The translations under genes were made by a program, and so were the position numbers. The notes beneath the pieces are model-generated. The model had not been told where the DNA came from. It saw only the letters and a list, made by a program, of their open reading frames with translations, and ran no database searches. Positions 44,295-56,090 of a DNA stretch of 64,000 bases are shown one piece after another; position 1 is the first letter of the stretch, and every line of letters starts with the position of its first letter. Source of the DNA: Patiria miniata (taxonomy: Eukaryota > Echinodermata > Asteroidea > Valvatida > Asterinidae); assembly GCF_015706575.1 (NCBI RefSeq), contig NW_024037064.1, positions 14,981,606 through 15,045,605 on the forward strand. Direction: 5' to 3'.

Positions 44295-45717
44295 TTACTC
44301 GGGTGGATCACCTTTCGGTTTACCACCCGAGTCTAGAGTGGCAGCGGGGGGAGAACTACTGTCCCCACCCGCTTGTCCGTATCCGGGCCCTGGGGCTCGG
44401 ACCGGCTAGTTTGTGTGTCCCCCAAAGGTGTTGTGCGGGGGACAGCACTAGTTTTGGATGAGCTTGTAGGCTCATCCACTTTCATCTCAGACTCAGATGA
44501 GTCTGAGAGACATTTCCCCGAGATTTTTTTGGGGACTGCACCCGAAGAGGGAGAATCGGAGCCAGAAGAGGGATGACGAGCCCTCTTCTTCATCTTCCTC
44601 TTCCCTCTAACGGGTAAAAAACCCACCGCCCTATCTATTGCAGCCGCCTGGCAGTCAATGGCGTCGCAAGACACCACGGGCTTGGTGTTAATACCCGTGC
44701 AGTCTGCGCAGCCGGCCACATGAAAGGGCATAGCCCTCGAAATCCCACGGTCGCAATGGAAACATTCCCACGCGACCGGAGACTTCAGAGGGCCTATCTG
44801 CCTCGAGCATTGAATGCACGATGCTCGAGGCAATTCAAAATTCGAAGACTCGGAACTCTCCGAGTCTGACAAATCAGACCCGGGAGTTACAGCTGGGTTG
44901 GACTTCTCCGCCGCCGCCACGTCCAAAACGGGCGTGGACTCGGGGGAAGACGGAGAAGACTCCAACCCACTAGATTTGGCAGGAGAGGATTCCGCTCCAA
45001 CAGATGGTACCGGAGCAGACTTCCCCTGCACTACTACATCAGCCCACCGTTTGGTGGGCTGAACTTTCCTGGCGAAGGATTTGGGACACAGCTTAAAGCC
45101 ATGCCCCTCCTCCTCGCACAAAGTACAAACCACCCTGTTGGGGCATTCCCCAGAAGGGTGGCCTACAAGCAAACATTTGTAGCACCTTACGGTACTACAT
45201 TTGTTTGCCGAGTGTGTCGGGTCCCCGCACCGGGCGCACGTCCGGGTTTGGCCGGAGTGGCCGACCCAGGCGTTGCGGTTCCCAATGCGGAGAACCGACG
45301 GTATAGATTTGACACCCGACATTAAGTACTGTCGGGTGCCAGTGAATACGGCAGGTTCCTCGGGGTAGGTTTGGAATCTTCCCTTGTGGACCCTGCCGTA
45401 CCTAGACAAGATGGACCGGACGACATTGTCGTCCACGTCCATCTCAATGTACTTGACAGTGACCAGCTTCAGGCCGAATGATGAAACACGGCAACCTGGA
45501 AGCCGGTCTAAAACTGGCTCAAACTTTCGAGCTAGTGCGACCGATTTGAACGTCATGTCAAATCGGCCGCCAGGTAAAGGTTGCAAGGCCTCAAGGTGAG
45601 TGGCCGGGATAATCCCGACCCCCTGAGGGCCTTGAACACATCACTTGACGTCTCCTTGCCCCCAAAACTAAGTTCGAGGGCTCGGAGACGCCTGGCTTCG
45701 CTAGCGTTTGACGGCAT
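44295..45717 (-). pseudogene. LINE A copy 3 ORF1, frameshifted
   Basis: 1,423 bp against 1,425 in copies 1 and 2. One C is missing from a C run near the start (about 45617..45622) and one from a C run near the end (about 44363..44367). The middle frame (44333..45586) stays open and keeps all three CCHC knuckles and the Cys-rich module, but the N-terminal ~45 codons and the normal tail are out of frame. Confidence 0.9.
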
Positions 45718-46505
45718 GCTAAGCCAAGAAAGAAAAAGGAAAGGAAAAATCCGACTTGGATTTCTTTCACAAAAAAAAAATACCGTTACAAGCTTGTAAC
45801 GGTATTGACTATATTAAATATATACAACGAAGAGTGAGTCACAACTGCTGACTCACTCAACAAGAAGATAAATCACAGGTAGCAACTGCCTACCTGTGAT
45901 AAAGAAAGAAAAATGAACGCGGAGGCCAGGCCCCGCAGACCCGAAATTCCCCACCGGTGTAGTGCAGAGAACCCCGAGCCTACAGGCCCGCAATACCCGC
46001 GCTACGGCTCGCTCCCCGCTGCCGACCCACCACCTAGTGTAACGGCGGTAGCCGGCTGCGTAACGGGTCACAAGCCGCAGCACAAGCACACGGGTCCCAA
46101 CCCCGCAAACACTAAAGAAAGGAAAAAATTCCCCCAACAAAGGACTTCACGGGGCTATGCACACGCACAGCCCCACCCAAATGAATAGGGCCGTGCACGC
46201 TGCCACGGCCTAAACAAAGAAACACGTAGAAACGAATGGGCCGTGCACGCTGCCACGGCCCAAACAATAGACGTGTACAAATGAATAGGCTGGCGTGTAC
46301 AGCACTGCGTACACAGCCAGCAACGAAAAACCAACACGAAAAACACCCAAAATATCACCAAAAATGAAACAAAAATCTGTAAAAACTAGACCTACTTGGT
46401 CTATAAACTAAGACAAAAAGGTAGATACAAAAATTATCGACTAACGCGATCTAAAAACTTGATTTTCTTCGAAGACAACCCGGAGCTCCGGGGAGGCGTG
46501 GCTGT
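45718..46505 (-). other. LINE A copy 3 5' UTR stem-loop array
   Basis: Same stem-loop series as copy 1. A patch at about 46390..46470 is unusually diverged from copies 1 and 2. Confidence 0.7.
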
Positions 46506-46557
46506 CTGAAAAGAACAGATACTACACATGATCTTAGCCAAAAGGCCGAGAAGCGAT
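46506..46557 (-). ncRNA. U2: U2 snRNA 5' part (nt 1-52), unit 5
   Basis: Unaltered nt 1-52; 46506..46524 is the 5' copy of the 19-bp duplication paired with 40241..40259. Confidence 0.94.
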
Positions 46558-47058
46558 AACGATTAATATTAAAACAATAGCGCGGAAAGGGATTATTCGT
46601 CTTGAAATACTGTTTGCTATTGTTCTTCTTATTATTTATTTTTGCCTTTTTTTGTTTCCTGGTGTGAAAACAAAAAAAAAGACTCCTGCGCGTCCACCGC
46701 AACTCAACGAAACCAGGGGAGAGAGAGATGAGCAAGAAATCTCCGGCTTTCTCAGATTAACAGAGACATATACATTCTTAAAAATATTTCTATCATGCAT
46801 TTTCATACACCTCGATCATATTTCACCCAAAATCTTGTTGAAAAAATTAATCCAGACAAAAAATGGGATCAATGCATCAGTGAGCGAGAGCGTCGGCACT
46901 AAATGCCGTACGTACGATGTACCGGGACAAGCATATCAATAGATGGCGCCCTTCAACACTCCCGGTCATCGCGCCTCGGCGTTTCCCATCTGGGTATTTC
47001 TCAGGGCCTGCCAATGGGTCCCACATTAGGGGCGGGGAAATACTTCAGTTTGTCAGTA

Positions 47059-47131
47059 AGCTCCGTGGCCGAGTGGTTAGAGAGCACATGTAGAAAGTAA
47101 TAGACCGTGGGTTCGAGTCCCAGCCTGCCGC
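47059..47131 (+). pseudogene. tRNA-like Pol III element, unit 5
   Basis: Identical to the copy at 10791..10863. Confidence 0.6.
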
Positions 47132-47705
47132 TTTCCTTTAATTGCTTGGTTATTGTTTTGTTTTGTTATTTTTTCACTTACTTATTTCCCCTTTTTGTAA
47201 TAATTACTATTTTATTTCATTGATTTATTGTTTATTTCGTCATGAAGTTATAAGAAGAAAATTCGAAAGAAAAGAAAACATTCGTCATACCGTTTTCATT
47301 TGCGCTTATAATACTTATGTATCAATATCAATGCGGTCCCGCGGGGAGTTAATTGAAGAGAGAGAAAGAAAGAAAAGAAACAAACGGGAAACAAATGTCA
47401 ACGCACCATTATTTGTCCATTTTTGTAACCTTTGGTGAATAAGTCATTCACATTCTACATGAGGCAACATTTAAGACAATGCATATACATACATGTATGG
47501 CTAATGTACTCAGCCGGCCGGCCGGTCACATACGCAGTGCGTAAAATTTTGCATAATGATTAAGTTAAAGGACACAGTGGGAATTCTATCTGGAACAGTG
47601 TTCTATTGTTTATAAAAAAAATTAGAGAAATTGATTTCGGCTATGAGTGAAGGTAGAGGTGGAGTTAGACAGGCAGCGACAAATCTCTTTTTTGAAGGTT
47701 GTGGT

Positions 47706-47721
47706 GGCTCTGAAAAGAGCC
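47706..47721 (-). terminator. Histone 3' stem-loop, H2A unit 5
   Basis: Identical stem-loop. Confidence 0.97.
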
Positions 47722-47756
47722 TTTTGGGTTTGTGGATGCAAAGTAAGTTCTTTTCT

Positions 47757-48134
47757 TTACTTTGACACTTTGGCGGTCTTCTTGGGCAGAAGAACTTGCT
47801 GGATGTTGGGAAGGACACCACCCTGCGCGATGGTAACTCCGCTCATCAACTTGTTCAACTCCTCGTCGTTGCGTATAGCAAGCTGCAGATGGCGGGGATT
47901 AATTCTCGTCTTCTTGTTGTCTCGTGCAGCGTTTCCGGCCAGTTCCAAGATCTCCGCGGTAAGGTACTCCATCACTGCCGCAAGGTAGACCGGTGCACCG
48001 GCACCGACACGCTGGGCGTAGTTGCCCTTACGCAGAAATCTGTGAACACGACCCACGGGGAACTGGAGTCCCGCCCTGGAGGACCTGCTCTTGGCCTTGC
48101 TTCTTGCTTTGCCGCTCTTTCCTCGCCCAGTCAT
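47757..48134 (-). CDS. H2A: Histone H2A, unit 5
   Basis: Protein identical to the other H2A copies; stem-loop at 47706..47721. Confidence 0.98.
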   Translation of the reverse strand: MTGRGKSGKARSKAKSRSSRAGLQFPVGRVHRFLRKGNYAQRVGAGAPVYLAAVMEYLTAEILELAGNAARDNKKTRINPRHLQLAIRNDEELNKLMSGVTIAQGGVLPNIQQVLLPKKTAKVSK

Positions 48135-48877
48135 CTTGACAGTATAGTGACAGAAGATGAATGTACTCTGCAGTAAAGGTGGTGTGTGAATGAACCCACT
48201 TGGAAAACACAACACTAGTTATAGCGTTCTGGTGGATTGGCTGAAGCGTGCCAAGTAGCCAATCACGCGACACGGGCGTGCCCGTCGCACGGTTGGGTGC
48301 ACCGCATCCATTTTGGACGCGGGGGACGAGGGAACAAAAAATTACAACTGTGTCATCGTCGTTCAAAGTAATGGAATCACTAGATAAAACACAGAAACAT
48401 GCAACATTCTTACCTCCATTTTAAGACGTTTTATTGTTATTCCGCCGAAGAAGTCCCATGATCTTTCGACCAGCCTCCGCACAATGGCAGTGATTCGTTG
48501 CTCTCACGCGGCGGTTAAAACTGGCCTCGGTTTCTTGCTAGATATTTGTAACATCCCACAGACGAAATCCTAATTTATTTTTTAATAGTAACCCACTCAA
48601 CAAAATGCAAGCACTCGTCCGGAGATTGAAAGAAATGACCAATTGAAAAAGGCTGTGGCATAAATTAAATTATGTGTTTACGACGACGACAAGACTCAGG
48701 GATTAACTTTAATCGCATTACCTCCCCTCGCCTCACGAAGGGTAAAAGCATATTAAAAAAAAAGAGAGAGAGTGAAAGGGACACAACAGAATAAAAAAAG
48801 GTTAGTTGTAAAACCTAAGAAATGGGCTGATCGGGCGAACTGAGCTGACTGGCAAATCTCTTTTTGGAAACTGTGTT

Positions 48878-48893
48878 GGCTCTGAAAAGAGCC
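48878..48893 (-). terminator. Histone 3' stem-loop, H2B unit 5
   Basis: Identical stem-loop. Confidence 0.97.
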
Positions 48894-48919
48894 GTTTGGT
48901 TTTGAAGCCTTCAAAATTT

Positions 48920-49288
48920 CTATTTTGAAGTCGTGTACTTGGTGACGGCCTTGGTGCCTTCGCTGACTGCATGCTTAGCAAGCTCCCCGGGAAGAAGTAG
49001 GCGTACTGCTGTCTGCACTTCACGGCTTGTGATGGTGGACTTCTTGTTGTAGAGAGCGAGGCGAGAAGATTCGCTGGCGATGCGCTCAAACACGTCGTTG
49101 ACAAAGCTGTTCATGATGCTCATTGCCTTGCTCGAGATTCCGGTGTCGGGGTGCACCTGTTTCATCACTTTGTAGATGTAGATGCCGTAGCTCTCCTTGC
49201 GACGCCGGTGCCTCTTTTTGTTTGCGCTAACCGGACCCTTAGTATTTCCGGCCTTCTTCTGACCTTTTCCGCTAACTTTGGGAGCCAT
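48920..49288 (-). CDS. H2B: Histone H2B, unit 5
   Basis: Protein identical to the other H2B copies; stem-loop at 48878..48893. Confidence 0.98.
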   Translation of the reverse strand: MAPKVSGKGQKKAGNTKGPVSANKKRHRRRKESYGIYIYKVMKQVHPDTGISSKAMSIMNSFVNDVFERIASESSRLALYNKKSTITSREVQTAVRLLLPGELAKHAVSEGTKAVTKYTTSK

Positions 49289-49957
49289 ATTGGAGGACTT
49301 GGAATGTATCGGATCGTGAGATCGAATGAAAGACCAGCACGTCTTGGCCGGCTTTTATTGTGCACAGCTTGGATTCTGACCACCCATGCATCGTCCACTT
49401 TCCCGCCAGTGACCGCTAACCCATGCGTGAAGAAAGCGGTATGCGTGCATAGTTATACAATGCACGCACGGCACGACCCCCCCCCCCCCCTCCCCGGCAA
49501 GGGTATTTTTAGCCTTTTTCTCAGACTGACACGTGTATAAGTGTCCTTCTTAAATATTATTGTCTACTGAATTTCTGGGAAATAATAAAGTCATCTCCAG
49601 CGGAGGGCGAATTAATATGTCGTAGTGCACCAATACTTCTTTAAATGTTGTTTCCCCCTTATGCACCATCCATTTATAATGAATCATACAATGTAACGCA
49701 AAACCGACGAAAATAAGAGAACGAGTACCTGTAATTGTCAAAACAGATAGGAAATATATATCATTATTACCATGCCCATAACAATTCAATTTTGCCTGGA
49801 ACACGTTTCGGATGAGGCATACGTATAGAACCCAAAAAGTGGAATGTATTTGGACAGAATATCAACAATAATAATTCGGAAAAAAATCAACGGCCCTTTA
49901 TTCTTTATTTGAAGGAAAACTCAGGGATTGGACTTAATCTCTCTTTGAAGAAGTAGT

Positions 49958-49973
49958 GGCTCTGAAAAGAGCC
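49958..49973 (-). terminator. Histone 3' stem-loop, H3 unit 5
   Basis: Identical stem-loop. Confidence 0.97.
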
Positions 49974-50007
49974 GTTAGTTTTATTTCTTTTTGCGCACAC
50001 AACGTGC

Positions 50008-50520
<513 letters not shown>

Positions 50521-51068
50521 CTAACAATGGGCTATCTTCCGATTGGGTGCTTCGGGGGCCAAGCGGAGACGCTTCAGTGATCACGATTTCCGTACGTTGA
50601 AAAAGTATAGACGTTAAATTTCAATCGAAAATGCTGCTTTTCCGAGCCTATAGTATTATGAGCCCTCGGCAACAGAATCCATTTGGGATCGTTGTGACTA
50701 CAATATTTCTCCCACCCCCTACTTGGGATTAATTGAACCCCAATAAACACCCCCTCCCCCACCCCCTAAAAGAAAAGTGACAAACATACGGATTTCCCTG
50801 GCTGCTGTTTATGTTTGTTTTGTAATAAAGACAATAATCACACACACCCATTCGCGAACAAAATGTCACGGATCCCTCTATACGTTCCCCGCTATATCCT
50901 GAGACGAGCACCCAGTAATTATTACTTAATCGACTTTGACAAAAAATGGAGACCAGACATGTTTTACAGTGGAAATAGGGAGGGGAAAAGCAACTCTAAG
51001 AACACACATGACAAGGACAAGTGAAATCGAGTAAAATCAAGATTCAATCTCTTTTTTGAAATAGTGGT

Positions 51069-51084
51069 GGCTCTGAAAAGAGCC
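51069..51084 (-). terminator. Histone 3' stem-loop, H4 unit 5
   Basis: Identical stem-loop. Confidence 0.97.
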
Positions 51085-51111
51085 GTTCGGTTTGATTTTT
51101 GAATATGGTGT

Positions 51112-51435
<324 letters not shown>

Positions 51436-51923
51436 TCAGTCGGTTGTAGATGATTCAATGGCCATCCCAGCCCCGGCGAGGCAACTTATAGGACATGCGC
51501 GGACGCGATATGAGCATGCGAAGCCATCAACTGTTACGGCGCCCTCTGGCGACCAATCGTGGCAGGAGCACTCATCCTGGGAAACAAACAAATCAGAAGC
51601 AAAACAAGGGGGAAAAGGGATAACAAATAAGAAAAGGAAGAAGATGCCTAGAAACATATTGCAACGAGACTCAAACAATACATTTATAACCAGACACAGA
51701 GGGGTCGTGGCCAAGCCTTTTTTTTTTTTTTTTTTTTTTTACACCTTGAACGGAAATCAATGGAAACGCCAACATCATAATTTAACAAGACTTTACACAC
51801 TTACTAATATTTACCGTAATTCAATGTGAAAGCCCTGTCACCAAAACGTCAAAAGAAAACGAACCTTTAACGACGGGGCACCGTAGTCAGAACCTGTTTT
51901 TGTATTAATTTATGTTCCCCGAA

Positions 51924-52082
51924 GGGAGTGGGCCGAATCCCGGATGTACTGCTATACCGGGCCAACCCGTGGCCGGGACGAGGCAAGCCTCTATTCCACG
52001 GCCCAAATCCAAAAATCAGTTTAATATACTGGCTGTTCAATGAACAGCGTTTCAGATATTAAGCTGAAAAGAACAGATACTA
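51924..52082 (-). ncRNA. U2: U2 snRNA 3' part, unit 5
   Basis: nt 34 to the 3' end, adjoining LINE C. Confidence 0.94.
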
Positions 52083-52579
52083 ATTTTTTGGTTTCGGGAT
52101 CCTCCTAAAGAAGATCCCAGGATAGGGTAGTCACACTACACCTTAGTAAGTGAGGCTACGAGCCTCCCTACCCTTTGCCTAATAATTAAACTGACAAACA
52201 CTTAACACGGACAAGACAAACAAACTGTGTAGCCACGCTACCCACGCGTTACCATGGTAGGGTACGACCCTAACTGTCTGCCGAAAACCATATTCAAACA
52301 AAATGCATACTATACACATCCAGACGAAACTTCCAAACTTCGATAAAAAAGACCTAAAGGGTCTAAAACATGAGAGCGAAGACTCTCACAGGTTCGACAC
52401 AAGGCTCTAAAGAGATGCCATGATTCTACTAAAAAAGGGCCTAAAGGGCCCCAAAACCAGGAGCTGAAAGCTCCCACACAAAAGGGACCAAAAGGGTCCC
52501 AGTAAACCAGGAGCAAAAATTCTCCCACACAGAAGAGACCTAAAGGGTCTAAACAGCAAACACCAAGGGTTTCAAAAAC
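52083..52579 (-). other. LINE C 3' UTR (terminal fold and hairpin array)
   Basis: Terminal fold at 52096..52173, the same as family A. The alternating hairpin array (52350..52550) has changed stems: AGACC/GGTCT, GAGAG/CTCTC, GGGCC/GGCCC, GGAGCT/AGCTCC, GGGACC/GGTCCC, GGAGC/..CTCC, AGACC/GGTCT. Confidence 0.7.
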
Positions 52580-55500
52580 CTAAAGGCGAAGAATTAGCTG
52601 ACCTCCGACGACTGTGCAGAGAATTCCCCGCACGCACCACGTAGCACGGAAGCCGTCTTCGGTCAGCCTAGCAAAATCAGCACGAATTCTATCCCTGACC
52701 GCGCGCTTAATCCGATGGAGAACAATATCTGCGCTGGCAGTAGACTTATCGAACAAGGTCTCGCAACGCGAAGACCAAATAAGCCACTTGACAACGCAGA
52801 TCAAGTACCAAACCAAAACACAATCTGCACGGTTATTCAAACCATCAGCATACAATACACAAGGTGCGGTCAGGGAGAAATGTTCCCCCAAGATCCTCCC
52901 ACCCACATGTTCAACCCAACCCCAAGGAATAGAAACAAAGGCACAATCCCAAAAAACATGGTTAATAGTTTCCGGTTGGCCACAACCGGCGCGGGGGCAC
53001 TTGCCGGCCCCATAACCCCAATTAAGAACTTTTTGGGCCGTTTTCACGGCCCGCCAAATGATTCTCCAGTTCAGATCCCGGAGACGGTGATCCAAAACGG
53101 AGCAGTTAGCAAATTTAAAAACCAAGGCTAAGTCTTGGAGGACTAAGACCGGTTTCCTAACAGGATCTTGGCCGAAAAAAATCAGGTATAATTGGCGGGA
53201 GGTACCCGCTTCCCAGGCAAAATTCGGAGCCAGCTTAAAAACAAGCAAGACCAGCTTGCAAAAATACCCATACCAAGAAGTGAGGTTCAAGGCGTGCGGC
53301 CTGCTGTTAGACCAAAACCCAACAGGCAGGATACTACGCAACGAAAATGTTACCCAATAAAGGGCAAAAAACCTCCAAGGAGGACCATCAACATCCAACA
53401 CGCTCCTCAAACCCCGAACAAAAAGACTATCACATTTATGTCTGATATTAACTACGCCCAGCCCACCCTGATCAACAGGTTGAAAAAGGACTGGGCGCGA
53501 AACCAACTCGGTCTTATTAGACCAAATGAAACCAAAAATAGCCTTGTTCACCACCTTCTCCACCGAGGCGGGGAGGGGGTAAATAGGCGCTAGATAATAC
53601 AGAGGCGAAAGAATAACTGAATTAACAACCAAAACTTTACCAAGAAGAGAAAGATTTCTCCCTTTCCATTTAGTAAGACAAGTGAGCAGAGCTGGAATTC
53701 GTTCCTTCCAGCTCTTCTCACCCATGTTTCCCTTACCAACAAAAATACCATTAATTTTAATGGGAGTTCTGGTCCACTTAATGTCAACCAGAGAAGACAT
53801 ATCATCAGGCCAGGCCCCGAAAATGAGGCCCTGAGATTTGGCCATATTCAGGCGAGAACCGCTCGCTAACTCATACTGTTTAATGATACCGAACAGTCGC
53901 ACCAGCGACAAGCGATCCCTGACAATGCAAGTGGTGTCGTCAGCGTACTGAACGACTTTGCACTGCAAACCACTGCTGCCTGGAACCACCAGGCCACCGA
54001 TGCGACCGTCACGGATAACTGTAGCCGCAAACGGCTCAATAAAAAGAACGTAGAGGAGAGGAGATAGGGGACATCCCTGCCTCACTCCCCTCGACAAACC
54101 AAACGGATCAGAAAGAACACCATTAACTAAAACTTGACTAGAAATGTCGGTGTACAAAAGTTTGACCCAGTGCAAAAAGTTAGGGCCGAACCCAAAACGA
54201 CTCATGACTTTAAACAAAAAATTCCAGTTAACTCTGTCGAAAGCCTTCTGTTGATCTAAAGAGATTACAAGGCAGTCAAGGTTCTTTCCATCCACATACG
54301 CCACCAGATCCCGTAGGAGTCTGATGTTGTCGTGGATGGACCTCCCCTTGACGCCGCAAGTCTGGAAAGGACTGATGATGTCTGGCAGCACTTTGCTGAT
54401 ACGTAAGCATAAGGCCTTCGACAAAATTTTGTAGTCAACATTCAGCAAAGAAATTGGCCGTTTATTACGGGGATCTAACGGGTCACCGGGCTTTTCTAAT
54501 AGAGTTAGAATGCCCGACCGCTGAGAAACAGCTAAACAATTCAACTTATAAGCACAACGAAAAACCCCCAGCAGGTCTGGACCTAACAACTCCCAGAAGG
54601 AAATGTAAAATTCCCTGGGAAGTCCGTCCCCACCAGGGGTCCTACAGTTGGCCATCCCCTTCAGTGCATCGGTCAACTCCGAGAGTTCAAGTGGACTCTC
54701 GAAATCCAAAAAAAGGTCATGAGGGACTCTGGAGGTTAACGAGTCTAGAAAGGGAGACTGGAGATCCTCCTCTACCGGCTCCTCGCTAAACAAATCGGAA
54801 TAAAAGGACCGATAAACAGAGGCAATTTCTGCCGAAGTCTCGACAACAACGTCGTCGGCACCGCGGACAGAAGAAATAAACTTTTTTCTGGCTTGCTCGG
54901 ACTCCAGCCGAAAGAAAAACTTGGATGGCTTCTCCGCATCATTGAGGACACGGACACGAGAACGTATTCGAGCCCCCTCAGCTTCAAAGTCATCCAATGT
55001 CTCCAATCTCCATTTCAAAGAGTCATACTGGGCTAGAAGCGCGGGGTTAGAATCCCCACTATTCAAATCAAGAAGAACAGATTTAAGAGAAGACATTAAG
55101 TCCTCCCTTTTCTTCCGTCGTTTCCTGGCTAAGCGGCTAGAAAAGCTGACCAACATTTGCTTGGAACGCAATTTGACGTCCTCCCACCAGAGGAGTTCAT
55201 TATCAAACCCCTCCTTGAGCGAACGCCAACCTAAATAAGCTTGCGTAAACTCTTCTCTAAAAACGGCATCAGAAAGGATGGAGACGTTACACTTCCAGTA
55301 ACCGCTCCCGATGCCGGGAGAAGAGGGGAAGGTAAATTTCAAAGTAATAGCATCATGATCAGACAAATAACAGGGCGAGTGCGAACAAGACTCCACATCC
55401 AGCAGACGGGACACGTAAAAACGGTCCAGCCTACTGGAGGCGGAGTTCGCCGCATTTCGCCAGGTAAAAGAATGAACATTAGGAAAACGATCTCTCCAAC

Positions 55501-56023
55501 AGTCTTTTAGGGAAAAGGTGGACAAAAGCTGCCGCAACTCCGCGGCTCCCAAACCACACGAAGTAGCAGCAGAACCGCGACGGTCCAAATGGATGTCCAA
55601 AACACAATTAAAATCGCCACACAAAATAATTGGATGATTGCCTCTCAAATGAGAGGCCAGATTAGAAAAGAAAAGACGACGGGCTCCAGGGTCCGTGGGA
55701 GCGTAAACTACACAGAGATTAACACTACCCCCGTGACCCTGGAGGGTACCGCTAATAATACGACCCTCAGTATCCACTGAAGAATCGAAAAAACGTAAAG
55801 GACTACGCCTAGGAATAAGAATTACAGTACCAGAGGAGAAAGATGTGCCAAAACTGGCAAACATCTCTCCCCTCCATTCTGCACTCCATAAAGCCAAATC
55901 TGCAGGGGTGATATGACATTCCTGCAGGCAGGATATGTCATAATGATGACAAAACTGAAAAATGCGTTTTCTTTTCAGGGAATCACGCATTCCATTAACA
56001 TTCAATGAAATAATGGAAATCAT
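52580..56023 (-). CDS. LINE C ORF2, AP endonuclease-reverse transcriptase
   Basis: 1,147 residues from MISIISLNVNG; an in-frame Met at 56071 would add a 16-residue hydrophobic leader. Motifs: LQECH, YAPTD, CGDFN, SRLDRFY, SDHD, QQKAFDRVNW, GVRQGCPLSPLLYVLF, YADD, C-terminal CPRAGC...H...C. Confidence 0.93.
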   Translation of the reverse strand: MISIISLNVNGMRDSLKRKRIFQFCHHYDISCLQECHITPADLALWSAEWRGEMFASFGTSFSSGTVILIPRRSPLRFFDSSVDTEGRIISGTLQGHGGSVNLCVVYAPTDPGARRLFFSNLASHLRGNHPIILCGDFNCVLDIHLDRRGSAATSCGLGAAELRQLLSTFSLKDCWRDRFPNVHSFTWRNAANSASSRLDRFYVSRLLDVESCSHSPCYLSDHDAITLKFTFPSSPGIGSGYWKCNVSILSDAVFREEFTQAYLGWRSLKEGFDNELLWWEDVKLRSKQMLVSFSSRLARKRRKKREDLMSSLKSVLLDLNSGDSNPALLAQYDSLKWRLETLDDFEAEGARIRSRVRVLNDAEKPSKFFFRLESEQARKKFISSVRGADDVVVETSAEIASVYRSFYSDLFSEEPVEEDLQSPFLDSLTSRVPHDLFLDFESPLELSELTDALKGMANCRTPGGDGLPREFYISFWELLGPDLLGVFRCAYKLNCLAVSQRSGILTLLEKPGDPLDPRNKRPISLLNVDYKILSKALCLRISKVLPDIISPFQTCGVKGRSIHDNIRLLRDLVAYVDGKNLDCLVISLDQQKAFDRVNWNFLFKVMSRFGFGPNFLHWVKLLYTDISSQVLVNGVLSDPFGLSRGVRQGCPLSPLLYVLFIEPFAATVIRDGRIGGLVVPGSSGLQCKVVQYADDTTCIVRDRLSLVRLFGIIKQYELASGSRLNMAKSQGLIFGAWPDDMSSLVDIKWTRTPIKINGIFVGKGNMGEKSWKERIPALLTCLTKWKGRNLSLLGKVLVVNSVILSPLYYLAPIYPLPASVEKVVNKAIFGFIWSNKTELVSRPVLFQPVDQGGLGVVNIRHKCDSLFVRGLRSVLDVDGPPWRFFALYWVTFSLRSILPVGFWSNSRPHALNLTSWYGYFCKLVLLVFKLAPNFAWEAGTSRQLYLIFFGQDPVRKPVLVLQDLALVFKFANCSVLDHRLRDLNWRIIWRAVKTAQKVLNWGYGAGKCPRAGCGQPETINHVFWDCAFVSIPWGWVEHVGGRILGEHFSLTAPCVLYADGLNNRADCVLVWYLICVVKWLIWSSRCETLFDKSTASADIVLHRIKRAVRDRIRADFARLTEDGFRATWCVRGILCTVVGGQLILRL

Positions 56024-56090
56024 TGAAATAAATACAAGAAAGGAAAAGAAACAGACTGATGAAGGCGTCATTTTGCCTAGAAAAAAATAC

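Larger units (their letters stand above)
40260..46505 (-). mobile_element. Keno-like LINE, family A copy 3
   Basis: 6,246 bp with a 19-bp target duplication (40241..40259 and 46506..46524). Closest to copy 1. ORF2 is open; ORF1 has two single-base losses. Confidence 0.92.
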
